The translations under genes and the position numbers were made by a program. Under the pieces are notes generated by a model. That model was not told the DNA's origin, ran no database searches, and saw only the letters and a list, made by a program, of their open reading frames with translations. Positions 44,347 to 52,408 of a stretch of DNA of 64,000 bases are shown here, in pieces. Within the stretch, counting starts at the first letter, position 1. Every line of letters begins with the position of its first letter. Origin of the DNA: Flavobacterium sedimenticola (GTDB lineage: Bacteria > Bacteroidota > Bacteroidia > Flavobacteriales > Flavobacteriaceae); assembly GCF_030053345.1 (NCBI RefSeq), contig NZ_JASGBP010000011.1, forward strand, positions 49,355-113,354, written 5' to 3'.

Positions 44347-45442
44347 ATGACAAATACCGAACAAATAAAAGGTATAGTAGAACGCCTTGGTGCGTTGAGG
44401 AGGTATCTTTGACATTGATGCCAAGCTGATTGAAATTACCAACGAAGAGGAAAAAACGCTTGCGCCCGATTTTTGGAACAACGCTAAGGAAGCCGAAAAT
44501 ATTGTAAAAAATCTCCGCTCGAAGAAAAAATGGGTGGAAGATTTTAACAAGGCCGAAAGCTTGACCGAAGAGCTTCAAATTACCTACGAATTCTTTAAAG
44601 ACGGCGATGCGACCGAAGCGGAGCTCGATCATCAGTACGAGTTAGCCAATAATCATATTGAAAATTTGGAATTCCGCAATATGTTGTCGGATGAAGGCGA
44701 CAGTTTGAGTGCGGTACTCCAAATTACCGCCGGTGCCGGAGGTACCGAAAGCTGTGATTGGGCTTCGATGTTGATGCGGATGTATTTAATGTGGGCGGAA
44801 AACCAAGGCTACAAAGTCAAAGAACTCAACTTTCAGGAAGGCGATGTGGCCGGCATTAAAACGGTGACTTTGGAAATTGAAGGCGATTTTGCTTTTGGCT
44901 ATTTGAAAGGCGAAAACGGCGTACACCGATTGGTGCGCATATCTCCTTTTGACAGTAATGCCAAACGCCATACGTCGTTTGTTTCTGTATACGTATACCC
45001 GTTAGTGGATGACAGTATTGAAATTGAAATCAACCCCGCCGATATAGAAATCATTACTTCGCGTTCGAGTGGTGCGGGCGGCCAAAACGTAAATAAGGTA
45101 GAAACCAAAGTACAGTTATTTCACAAACCTACCGGCATTCAGATTCAGTGTTCGGAAACGCGCTCGCAACAAGACAATCGTCAACGAGCGATGCAAATGT
45201 TGCGCTCGCAGTTGTATGAAATTGAATTGAAAAAACGCCAGGAAATGCGCAGCGATATTGAAGCCGGCAAAATGAAAATCGAATGGGGTTCGCAAATTCG
45301 AAATTACGTAATGCATCCCTACAAATTGGTGAAAGACGTTCGCACCGGTTATGAAACCAGTGATGTTGACGGCGTTATGAACGGTAACCTGGATGAGTTT
45401 TTGAAAGCCTATTTGATGATGATGGGACAAAAAGAAGCGTAA
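44347..45442 (+). CDS. prfB: Peptide chain release factor 2, with programmed +1 frameshift
   Basis: The first frame starts at ATG 44347, reads 21 codons and meets TGA at 44410-44412. Skipping base 44410 joins it to the second frame (44411-45442), giving 364 residues, the normal RF2 length. The site is the classical one: AGGAGG, then TATCTTTGAC, where ribosomes slip on CTT-T. RF2-specific SPF ([15 protein letters not shown]) recognises UGA and UAA, and [14 protein letters not shown] is the GGQ catalytic loop. RF2 level therefore regulates its own synthesis, since low RF2 at the UGA favours slippage. A shorter open frame from 44534 is internal only. Confidence 0.96.
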
Positions 45443-45445
45443 ACC

Positions 45446-45499
45446 GTTAGCAGTCGCAGTCGGCACGATTTAAAATAACTGTAAACTGTGACTGCTAAC
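45446..45499. repeat. Inverted repeat downstream of prfB
   Basis: GTTAGCAGTC (45446-45455) is a perfect inverted match to GACTGCTAAC (45490-45499), with a 34-base loop. It starts 3 bases after the prfB stop. It could stabilise the 3' end of prfB, but the T run expected of a terminator is absent. Confidence 0.45.
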
Positions 45500-45513
45500 T
45501 GAAAACTTTATCT

Positions 45514-45640
45514 TATATTTGCCACGAGGATTCCGTAAAGGAAGTTACACCTCACCGCATAAGTCGATCGCTCCAGGTCGGCTTTTGTATTTTATAACCT
45601 CAAAGAAAAGCCCAAAACGAGAACGGTTTTGGGCTTTTCA
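45514..45640 (+). ncRNA. Candidate small RNA with own promoter and terminator
   Basis: A -7 element TATATTTG (45514-45521; weak -33 CTG 19 bp upstream) is followed by about 80 bases of structured-looking sequence and a strong terminator (45606-45640). The predicted transcript starts near 45527 and is about 110 bases. GAGG (45526-45529 region) can close against CCTC near 45598, before the terminator. The only open frame across it (45519-45767) runs through the terminator into a neighbouring gene's end and has no credible start, so a protein is unlikely. I could not match it to SRP RNA, 6S RNA or a riboswitch family from memory. Confidence 0.55.
45606..45640. terminator. Bidirectional terminator of the candidate small RNA and dienelactone hydrolase gene
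   Basis: A 13-bp stem (AAAAGCCCAAAAC with GTTTTGGGCTTTT) with a 7-base loop. It ends the plus-strand RNA and can also stop the minus-strand gene that ends at 45658. Confidence 0.9.
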
Positions 45641-45657
45641 AATGGAAAAAAATTATT

Positions 45658-46425
45658 TTACAACACTTCTTTCAGAAAACTCAATAAGGCTTGCCACGAA
45701 CGTTTGTCTGCTTTTTCGTTATAGGCTACGCCTTTTTTCTTGTCGCTTCCCGCATCTTTGTGCGTAAAAGCATGAACCGCATCGGCATAGTAATTCATTT
45801 GCCAATCGGCCTCGGCGGTGCGCATTTCGCTTTGAAAGTTTTCGATTTCTTCTTTGGGTACATAAAAGTCATCAGCACCATGAAGCACCAATACTTTGGG
45901 AGTGATTTTGTTGATGGTTCTCGAGGCATCACGACCTAGGCCACCGTGAAATGAAACCACACCTTGTACTTTGAGGTTGGCTCTCGCCGCCTCGATTGCT
46001 CCGGTGCCGCCAAAACAATAGCCGATAACGACAATTTTATCGGGATTGGCGCCAAGCTTGATTAGTTCGTTTAAAGCCAATTGGATTCGTTTTTGATATT
46101 CGAGGTAATTCTTTTTGTAGTATCCTGCTTTAGCTCCGGCTTCTTGGGTATTGGCCGGTCGGTTATTTTTACCGTATATATCCGCTACAAACGAATAATA
46201 TCCCAATTCGGAGAGCATTTTGGCGCTTTCTTTAGCGTGTTCGTCCACACCTAACCAAGCCGGTAAAACCAAAACGCCCGGATTTTCTTTAAGTGCTTTA
46301 GCAGGGGGACTCCCAAAGCCACTTAAAATTTCCTGACCGTCTTGATAGTCGATGGCTTTGAGTTGGGCTTGAGTTTGAAAAACCATAGTTAAGGCAACCG
46401 CAGCGAATAAAATATTTTTTTTCAT
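45658..46425 (-). CDS. Exported dienelactone hydrolase-family protein
   Basis: 255 residues. A signal peptide (FAAVALTMVFQTQAQ) is present. The alpha/beta-hydrolase core shows the nucleophile in VVIGYCFGGTGAIE (Cys, as in dienelactone hydrolase), the Asp in LHGADDFYVP and the His in YADAVHAFTH. The dienelactone-type families hydrolyse lactones or esters; an exported member with these features has no assigned substrate. The gene is transcribed alone on the minus strand and ends in a bidirectional terminator shared with the small RNA. Confidence 0.86.
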   Translation of the reverse strand: MKKNILFAAVALTMVFQTQAQLKAIDYQDGQEILSGFGSPPAKALKENPGVLVLPAWLGVDEHAKESAKMLSELGYYSFVADIYGKNNRPANTQEAGAKAGYYKKNYLEYQKRIQLALNELIKLGANPDKIVVIGYCFGGTGAIEAARANLKVQGVVSFHGGLGRDASRTINKITPKVLVLHGADDFYVPKEEIENFQSEMRTAEADWQMNYYADAVHAFTHKDAGSDKKKGVAYNEKADKRSWQALLSFLKEVL

Positions 46426-46492
46426 AGGAATATGTTTTGGATGTTTAAAGGTAACTATATAACCCTAAAACAAAAGTTAAGAAGCTATTAAA

Positions 46493-46517
46493 TAAAAAAA
46501 GCCTCCGAAGAGGCTTG
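46493..46517 (-). terminator. Terminator of the porin gene
   Basis: On the minus strand a 7-bp stem (AAGCCTC with GAGGCTT, loop of 4) is followed by a T run, just after the porin stop. Confidence 0.85.
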
Positions 46518-46521
46518 TATT

Positions 46522-47745
46522 TTAAATCCCGATTTCAACCTGAAAACGCAGGTACCAGTTATTTTTGGTAGATCCGTCGTAATATTTGAGTGTGTCGTAG
46601 TTGAGCTCGGCTTGTAATTTGAAGGCATGTTCCCAAATGTATTTGGTGACACCTATCGAATATTCTCGGGTATTGGGGGCCAACGTTTGGATGTCTTCAC
46701 CTACATTTTGTATCGAATAGCGCGCTATAAATTCGTAATTCGATTTGGTATTGTAACTGGCCTGATAATCAAACCCATTACCTACAAATACATACTTACT
46801 TTGGGTACTATCCTCCGGATTCACAGTCACCGCATTCTGATTGGTGGTTCTCGACATATAACTCATCATGGCGGCCCAACCGTTGTATTTAAACATGGCA
46901 TCGAGTAAAACCGACTTCATGGTGCGTTTCTCAAACAAATCGTCACCCAATTGACCTTGCGTTCTTCTGGCGTGATTGTTTTGTTGGAAGGCCCCGGAGA
47001 CCATCAATTTAGGTTTCTTTTCTCGAATGACATCGCCCTCAAAATAGGTACCGTCTTTGGCAAAAGCACCAAAGGGAAATAATTCGACTTTTCCGGTTAC
47101 GGCTATCCCGTCATCGGTTTTTCCGGTTTGATTGCGTCCTTCGCCGCCTGACAAAGCCGTTTTAAAGTTATACGAAAATTCATTGTTGTATTCATTCATA
47201 TGATGCACCTGAAAACCAAAATCACGGTCTATGGTAAACTTGGCATTATTGATGGTTCTGTCTGTAAGCTGTAATCCTCCTGAAGAGTTTACCCTTTGGC
47301 GGTTACCGGGCAATTTGGTTTGTCCGAAACTGATATTCCAGTGCTTGTTTGGCCGATAAAAAATCACCGCGTCTCTGATGATATTGATATTTTCTCCTTC
47401 TTTAATTTCGCCCACATCGCCGGGTGCAAAAGAGAGTTGAATAGCGTAAAGGAATTTCGGATTCCCTACATACCCGTCAAATCGCAACCGCAGACGACGA
47501 ATTTGTCCGTCGTAAGCGCCGTTTTCGTCTTCATTTTCCAGATAAGTCACGCGGTTTTGCATGCGAAAACGGATGTTTAATTGGAAAATACTGTCGGGAG
47601 ATGTCATCCCGATTCCTTTACCGAAGCTGTAATACGGCAAGGCCGATAATTTAATGTCGTTGTCGTGTTTGGTTTGCTCAATAGTAACTTGAGCCGTGGT
47701 AGTCAGTGCCAGCAATAGCGTAAGTATTGCTAAAATGTTTTTCAT
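46522..47745 (-). CDS. Phosphate-type porin (OprP/OprO-like)
   Basis: 407 residues. A signal peptide is followed by alternating polar/hydrophobic strands and an aromatic C-terminal residue run (WYLRFQVEIGI), typical of an outer-membrane beta-barrel. Segments such as RRLRLRFDGYVGNPKFLYAIQLSF and VIFYRPNKHWNISFGQTKLPGNRQRVNSSGGLQL match the phosphate-selective porin family. It is the last gene of a minus-strand group with a DUF47 protein and a PiT transporter, so passage of phosphate across the outer membrane is the best reading. Selectivity is not proven by sequence. Confidence 0.84.
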   Translation of the reverse strand: MKNILAILTLLLALTTTAQVTIEQTKHDNDIKLSALPYYSFGKGIGMTSPDSIFQLNIRFRMQNRVTYLENEDENGAYDGQIRRLRLRFDGYVGNPKFLYAIQLSFAPGDVGEIKEGENINIIRDAVIFYRPNKHWNISFGQTKLPGNRQRVNSSGGLQLTDRTINNAKFTIDRDFGFQVHHMNEYNNEFSYNFKTALSGGEGRNQTGKTDDGIAVTGKVELFPFGAFAKDGTYFEGDVIREKKPKLMVSGAFQQNNHARRTQGQLGDDLFEKRTMKSVLLDAMFKYNGWAAMMSYMSRTTNQNAVTVNPEDSTQSKYVFVGNGFDYQASYNTKSNYEFIARYSIQNVGEDIQTLAPNTREYSIGVTKYIWEHAFKLQAELNYDTLKYYDGSTKNNWYLRFQVEIGI

Positions 47746-47819
47746 GTTGTGTGTGTAGTTAGGTTTTTACAATTAATTGATGATTTTGAAATGATTTGAT
47801 AACAAAGTAAAACAGGTTA

Positions 47820-47849
47820 TAAAAAAAAGCCAACCATGACAGTTGGCTC
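47820..47849 (-). terminator. Terminator between PiT and porin genes
   Basis: A 7-bp stem (AGCCAAC with GTTGGCT) reads into eight T on the minus strand. Partial read-through into the porin gene is possible. Confidence 0.82.
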
Positions 47850-47866
47850 TTATGTGAATACTGTAA

Positions 47867-49198
47867 TTAGAAAAATAGTTTCAATATATAATACATGATA
47901 GCTGCTAAAACAGCGGAAACCGGTATGGTTAAAATCCAGGCCCATAATAATTTTACCGTAACGCCCCAACGCACCGCAGAAACTCTTTTGGTTACGCCTA
48001 CCCCGATGATGGAACCGGTAATAGTGTGAGTGGTGGAAACCGGAATTTTAAAATGCTCGGTGGTGAATAAGGTTAGTGCTCCGGCCGACTCGGCAACAAC
48101 ACCCTCAAAAGCCGTTACTTTGGTAATTTTGGATCCCATGGTTTTTACAATTTTCCATCCGCCGCTCAACGTTCCTAAAGCAATAACAGTATAACAAGTA
48201 AGCGGAATCCAGCCCGGCATTACCCCTTCAATTTTTACACCGTCTTTCTCGGAAGGCAAAACCACATTCAAATCGAGCCAACCCTCTGAGAGATTGATAT
48301 CCGGATTTGATTTGATATAAACTGCCACTGCTGCGGCAATAATACCCATTACTTTTTGAGAGTCGTTACCGCCGTGCCCCAAACTAAAGGCAGCAGAAGA
48401 CAGCAACTGCATTCTTTTTAAAACCGTTTCGGCAGTAGCCGTAGAGAACGAACTGAAAAACAAATTAAAAAAGGCTAAAGCGTAAAAAATAAAGGCCACT
48501 AAAAACCATTTTATATTGTGAGGCTCCGTTACTACACTCCAAAACTCACTTTCAAACCTTGGTTTTTTGATGTCTTCGTAAGGGACCATGACAGAGTATA
48601 GAAACCAACCTACCAGTAGCATTAACACTACGGTTAATACTTTAGGCCAAACATTTTTCCTGGAAGAGTACATCAACCAAAGTGATATGAAATAAGAAAT
48701 TATCATCCCCAACAATGGAGCGAAAACAATAAATAAAATGACGATAAAAACTCCCGATGGTAATAATTCACCCTCTTTGGCTTCTTTGAACCAGTTTACG
48801 ATTTTAAAACCGGCATGTTCCGGATCGGTCACACCCACCAAACCGTGGGCAATAGCGGCACCGGCAAATCCTCCGATGAGCGTATGTGATGAAGACGATG
48901 GAATTCCCTTCCACCAGGTGAGTAAATTCCAAATGATGGCAGCGATAATTCCGGCCAAAATTACAATCAAATCAATACTGGAGGTATGGGCTGTTTTGGC
49001 TACCGTATCGGCTACCCCGAATCCGAATACCCAATACGCGAGAAAGTTAAACATCGCTGCCCATAGCACCGCCTGAAAAGGCGTCAGTACCTTAGTGGCA
49101 ACAATGGTGGCAATAGAGTTGGCGGCATCGTGAAAACCATTGATGTAGTCAAAAACCAGCGCAAGAAAAATGATAACTAATAATAACGTAAAATCCAT
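47867..49198 (-). CDS. pitA: Low-affinity inorganic phosphate transporter, PiT family
   Basis: 443 residues with about ten membrane helices. The duplicated PiT signatures are FDYINGFHDAANSIATIVATKVLTP (split by one residue over 20; here shown as family motif GFHDAANS) near the start and AFSLGHGGNDSQKVMGI later, and PVSTTHTITGSI is the third typical block. It imports phosphate, often as metal phosphate, with protons across the inner membrane. Its partner DUF47 gene lies 24 bases upstream, an arrangement common in bacteria and thought to couple regulation. Confidence 0.93.
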   Translation of the reverse strand: MDFTLLLVIIFLALVFDYINGFHDAANSIATIVATKVLTPFQAVLWAAMFNFLAYWVFGFGVADTVAKTAHTSSIDLIVILAGIIAAIIWNLLTWWKGIPSSSSHTLIGGFAGAAIAHGLVGVTDPEHAGFKIVNWFKEAKEGELLPSGVFIVILFIVFAPLLGMIISYFISLWLMYSSRKNVWPKVLTVVLMLLVGWFLYSVMVPYEDIKKPRFESEFWSVVTEPHNIKWFLVAFIFYALAFFNLFFSSFSTATAETVLKRMQLLSSAAFSLGHGGNDSQKVMGIIAAAVAVYIKSNPDINLSEGWLDLNVVLPSEKDGVKIEGVMPGWIPLTCYTVIALGTLSGGWKIVKTMGSKITKVTAFEGVVAESAGALTLFTTEHFKIPVSTTHTITGSIIGVGVTKRVSAVRWGVTVKLLWAWILTIPVSAVLAAIMYYILKLFF

Positions 49199-49222
49199 AA
49201 AAGTTAGGTTTAGGGGGAACTA

Positions 49223-49867
49223 TTATGAATGTTTTACTGAAATTTGCTCCATTACGTTGGAAACACTTTTACACTTGTCTGAAGCTGATTCCAAGGCAGA
49301 TAATACTTCTTTGTATTTAATGATGTTTTTTACATCGGTCTCATTTTCGAAGATATCCGCTACGGCTTTGTCAAATACCGAATCCGCTTTGCTTTCCAAT
49401 TTGTTAATTTTCTTGCAGGTATCTTTGATGGCTTTGTGATCTTTCATGTCTTTCAATTCCAAAATCCCTTTTTTGATTAACTGACAGGCCTCTAAGTTAA
49501 TTTCCGTTAACTTTCGAATCGATTTGGTAATTTTTTCTACCTGATACAATCGCATTCTGCTGGCTGCCCCGTGCATGTAATCGGCCACATTATCCAATGC
49601 CTTTACCAAAGCATGAATGTCTTCACGGTCAAACGGAGTGATAAAGTTGCGGCTCAACTCCAAATGGGTTTTATGGGTGATTTCTTCAATAGTGGCTTCT
49701 AATTCTTCAATCTTTCTGAAATATTCTTCACGCTCTGTTTTGGGCGCATTTACGGCTTCATGCAAGGTTTCGGCTAACGTCACTAAATTGGATGAGGCTT
49801 GTTCAAAAAGTGGAAAAAACTTTTTATCTTTCGGAACCAAAAACTGGAAAATACTGTTTATAGACAT
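49223..49867 (-). CDS. DUF47/PhoU-like partner of the phosphate transporter
   Basis: 214 residues, all helical, of the DUF47 family: LVPKDKKFFPLFEQASSNLV at the start, ITHKTHLELSRNFITPFDREDIHALVKALD in the middle (shown in part: FITPFDREDIHALVKALD) and CKKINKLESKADSVFDKAV later. Members resemble PhoU and occur beside PiT genes, probably controlling transport. A TACATTTG element on the minus strand (plus 49885-49892) lies just upstream of the start and is a likely -7 element for the operon. Confidence 0.9.
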   Translation of the reverse strand: MSINSIFQFLVPKDKKFFPLFEQASSNLVTLAETLHEAVNAPKTEREEYFRKIEELEATIEEITHKTHLELSRNFITPFDREDIHALVKALDNVADYMHGAASRMRLYQVEKITKSIRKLTEINLEACQLIKKGILELKDMKDHKAIKDTCKKINKLESKADSVFDKAVADIFENETDVKNIIKYKEVLSALESASDKCKSVSNVMEQISVKHS

Positions 49868-50060
49868 AGTGTTAAAATTTGATGCAAATGTATTACTCTA
49901 ATGTTAAGTGAATATTAAATATAGTTGCCCGGATTTTACCAAAGTTTACAATTTGTTAACATCGTTTTAACTCCTGTTATACCCGTTCCTAATTTCTGTT
50001 ATTGAAAACGATTTCGTAGCTTAGCAGCCGCATAATAACTACCATTACACATACAGCAGC

Positions 50061-51689
50061 ATGGACATTAACTTCAATAAAAACGAAGACCACAACAAAC
50101 TCCTTTTATCAGAACTCAAACAACGTTTGGCCAAAGTGAAACTCGGCGGTGGTGAAAAACGCATCACCAAATTACATAGCGAAGGCAAGATGACCGCTCG
50201 CGAACGCATCGATTATTTGTTGGATGACAAAGCGAAAAGCATTGAAATTGGTGCTTTTGCCGGAGAGGGTATGTATGCCGAACACGGCGGCTGTCCTTCG
50301 GGTGGCGTGGTGGTTAAAATAGGCTACATCAAAGGGAAACAGTGTATTGTAGTAGCTAATGATGCCACTGTAAAGGCTGGTGCTTGGTTTCCGATTACCG
50401 GAAAAAAGAACTTGCGTGCTCAGGAAATTGCCATAGAAAACCGATTGCCGATTATTTATCTGGTTGATTCGGCCGGTGTGTATTTGCCGATGCAAGATGA
50501 AATTTTCCCGGATAAAGAGCACTTTGGACGTATCTTCAGAAACAACGCCGTGATGAGCAGTATGGGCATTACCCAAATTGCGGCCGTTATGGGCAGTTGT
50601 GTGGCCGGTGGTGCTTATCTGCCGATCATGAGTGACGAAGCCATGATTGTAGACAAAACCGGAAGTATCTTTTTGGCCGGAAGTTATTTAGTGAAAGCGG
50701 CTATCGGTGAAAATATTGACAACGAAACATTAGGCGGTGCCACAACACACTGTGAGATTTCGGGCGTTACCGATTATAAAGCTAAAGACGATAAAGAGGC
50801 CCTCGACCGGATTAAAAGTATTGTCGGAAAAATTGGAGACTATGAAAAAGCCGGTTATAACCGCGACAAAGCGCATAAACCGACAGCAGAAGAAAAAGAT
50901 ATTTACGGCATTTTACCCAAATCGCGCGCCGACCAATACGATATGATGGAAATCATCAAGCGGTTGGTAGACAATTCCGAGATGGATATGTACAAACCCG
51001 ATTACGGCAAATCCGTTATTACCTGCTACGCGCGTATTGATGGTTGGGCGGTAGGCATCGTGGCCAACCAGCGAACCGTTTCTAAAACTAAAAAAGGGGA
51101 AATTCAGTTTGGCGGTGTGATTTATTCGGATTCCGCCGATAAAGCAACCCGATTTATAGCCAATTGCAATCAGAAGAAAATCCCGTTGGTATTTTTGCAA
51201 GACGTGACCGGATTTATGGTAGGCTCCAAAAGCGAACACGGTGGCATCATTAAAGACGGTGCCAAAATGGTGAACGCGGTTTCGAATTCGGTGGTACCGA
51301 AATTCACTGTAGTTATCGGCAACTCCTATGGTGCCGGAAACTATGCCATGTGTGGCAAAGCCTACGATCCGCGACTCATTGTGGCTTGGCCAAGTGCCGA
51401 ATTGGCTGTTATGGGTGGCACGCAAGCGGCTAAAGTATTGGCTCAAATAGAAGCTTCTTCTTTAAAAGCCAAAGGCGAAACCGTAGACGAAAAGACCGAA
51501 CAGGAATTGTTTGATAAAATTAAAGCGCGTTATGACGCTCAGATATCTCCGTATTATGCCGCGGCCCGATTGTGGACGGATGCTATCATTGATCCGCTGG
51601 AAACCCGCACTTGGATTTCGATGGGTATAGAAGCGGCCAATCATGCGCCTATTGAGAAGAAGTTTAATTTGGGCGTGATACAGGTTTAA
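50061..51689 (+). CDS. mccB: Acyl-CoA carboxylase beta (carboxyltransferase) subunit, methylcrotonyl-CoA type
   Basis: 542 residues, two crotonase-like carboxyltransferase halves. Blocks typical of the methylcrotonyl group are ANDATVKAGAWFPITGKKN, LVDSAGVYLPMQDEIFPDK and HFGRIFRNNAVMSSMGITQ; the oxyanion segments are MGSCVAGGAYLP and the later NSYGAGNYAMCGKAYDP. It would carboxylate 3-methylcrotonyl-CoA or propionyl-CoA with carboxybiotin from a separate alpha subunit, in leucine or odd-chain catabolism. No biotin carboxylase gene is in the window. The start was chosen at the ATG at 50061. Confidence 0.88.
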   Translation: MDINFNKNEDHNKLLLSELKQRLAKVKLGGGEKRITKLHSEGKMTARERIDYLLDDKAKSIEIGAFAGEGMYAEHGGCPSGGVVVKIGYIKGKQCIVVANDATVKAGAWFPITGKKNLRAQEIAIENRLPIIYLVDSAGVYLPMQDEIFPDKEHFGRIFRNNAVMSSMGITQIAAVMGSCVAGGAYLPIMSDEAMIVDKTGSIFLAGSYLVKAAIGENIDNETLGGATTHCEISGVTDYKAKDDKEALDRIKSIVGKIGDYEKAGYNRDKAHKPTAEEKDIYGILPKSRADQYDMMEIIKRLVDNSEMDMYKPDYGKSVITCYARIDGWAVGIVANQRTVSKTKKGEIQFGGVIYSDSADKATRFIANCNQKKIPLVFLQDVTGFMVGSKSEHGGIIKDGAKMVNAVSNSVVPKFTVVIGNSYGAGNYAMCGKAYDPRLIVAWPSAELAVMGGTQAAKVLAQIEASSLKAKGETVDEKTEQELFDKIKARYDAQISPYYAAARLWTDAIIDPLETRTWISMGIEAANHAPIEKKFNLGVIQV

Positions 51690-51697
51690 TTTTTAAT

Positions 51698-52129
51698 ATG
51701 AAACGACTTTTCTTCATTCTCTTACTGATAACAAGCTTTGGCATCAATGCTCAAACCGAAGATTGTTCCGGAAGTTATTTCTTCTTAATTGAAGGTAAAG
51801 ACGGTCATATTCTCGACTACAAAATACAACTCAATCCCGACCAAACTTTTGTTTTTACGAGTTTTAACCGAGTAGTTGACATACGGGGTAATCATGATAC
51901 TCACCAAAAAGGAAAAGGTACTTGGAAAGTGGAGAATAAAATTATCAAATTCACTACAGAGGTAACCGACTTAAACCAGGATTACACCTTAAATTTTAGT
52001 GGAACTACTGCCCGTATTGTCAAAAAATCGCCTCGAGATACTTCTGACAAGGTTATACCAACCGCACTTCAATTTTACAAATCTGAAATTCGCACGATAG
52101 AAAATTTGAAATTTTTGTTGAAGGAATAG
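51698..52129 (+). CDS. Small secreted beta-rich protein, lipocalin/NlpE-like pattern
   Basis: 143 residues with a signal peptide (FILLLITSFGINAQ). The rest alternates short strands: YKIQLNPDQTFVFTSF, KGTWKVENKIIKFTTEV and QDYTLNFSGTTARIV, a pattern like small lipocalin- or NlpE-type barrels. I do not recognise the family. It lies 8 bases after the carboxylase gene, with a small membrane protein gene starting 2 bases later, so all three may be on one transcript; a functional link is not implied. Confidence 0.68.
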   Translation: MKRLFFILLLITSFGINAQTEDCSGSYFFLIEGKDGHILDYKIQLNPDQTFVFTSFNRVVDIRGNHDTHQKGKGTWKVENKIIKFTTEVTDLNQDYTLNFSGTTARIVKKSPRDTSDKVIPTALQFYKSEIRTIENLKFLLKE

Positions 52130-52131
52130 TT

Positions 52132-52401
52132 TTGACCAAAATTCAGATTAACATACTAGCTTCGTTCCTGTTACTTCCCATACTTATTGGGATAACAATT
52201 TTAGCAGACATTACTTTTTTTATTGACGAAGGCAATTGTATAGAATACCGATTCAAAGGATTAGCCTGGATTTTGGATTTCTTCTTTGATGGTTATCACT
52301 ACGAAGCAAATCTTTTTTATTTTGCGCTTATCTTTGTATTGAGTTTTCACATCGCAAAATCAATTATCAAATACTTGATAAAACTCAAAATTTTAAGATA
52401 A
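52132..52401 (+). CDS. Small membrane protein of 89 residues
   Basis: Begins at TTG 52132, two bases after the preceding stop; there is no internal ATG, so TTG appears to be the start. Two membrane helices are clear (ILASFLLLPILIGITILADI and LFYFALIFVLSFHIAKSII), separated by a short outer loop containing one Cys. No family was recognised. The next gene starts 7 bases downstream. A start at a different codon cannot be excluded. Confidence 0.6.
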   Translation: MTKIQINILASFLLLPILIGITILADITFFIDEGNCIEYRFKGLAWILDFFFDGYHYEANLFYFALIFVLSFHIAKSIIKYLIKLKILR

Positions 52402-52408
52402 GCCGTTA

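Noticed and set aside
44534..45442. Treating prfB as a separate, shorter gene from an internal start
   Set aside because: The upstream frame with the canonical slippage site restores full RF2 length, so the shorter frame is only the second part.
45519..45767. Open frame of 82 codons after prfB
   Set aside because: It crosses a strong terminator and the end of a convergent gene, and its start lies within the promoter region, so it is more likely a chance frame over a small RNA.
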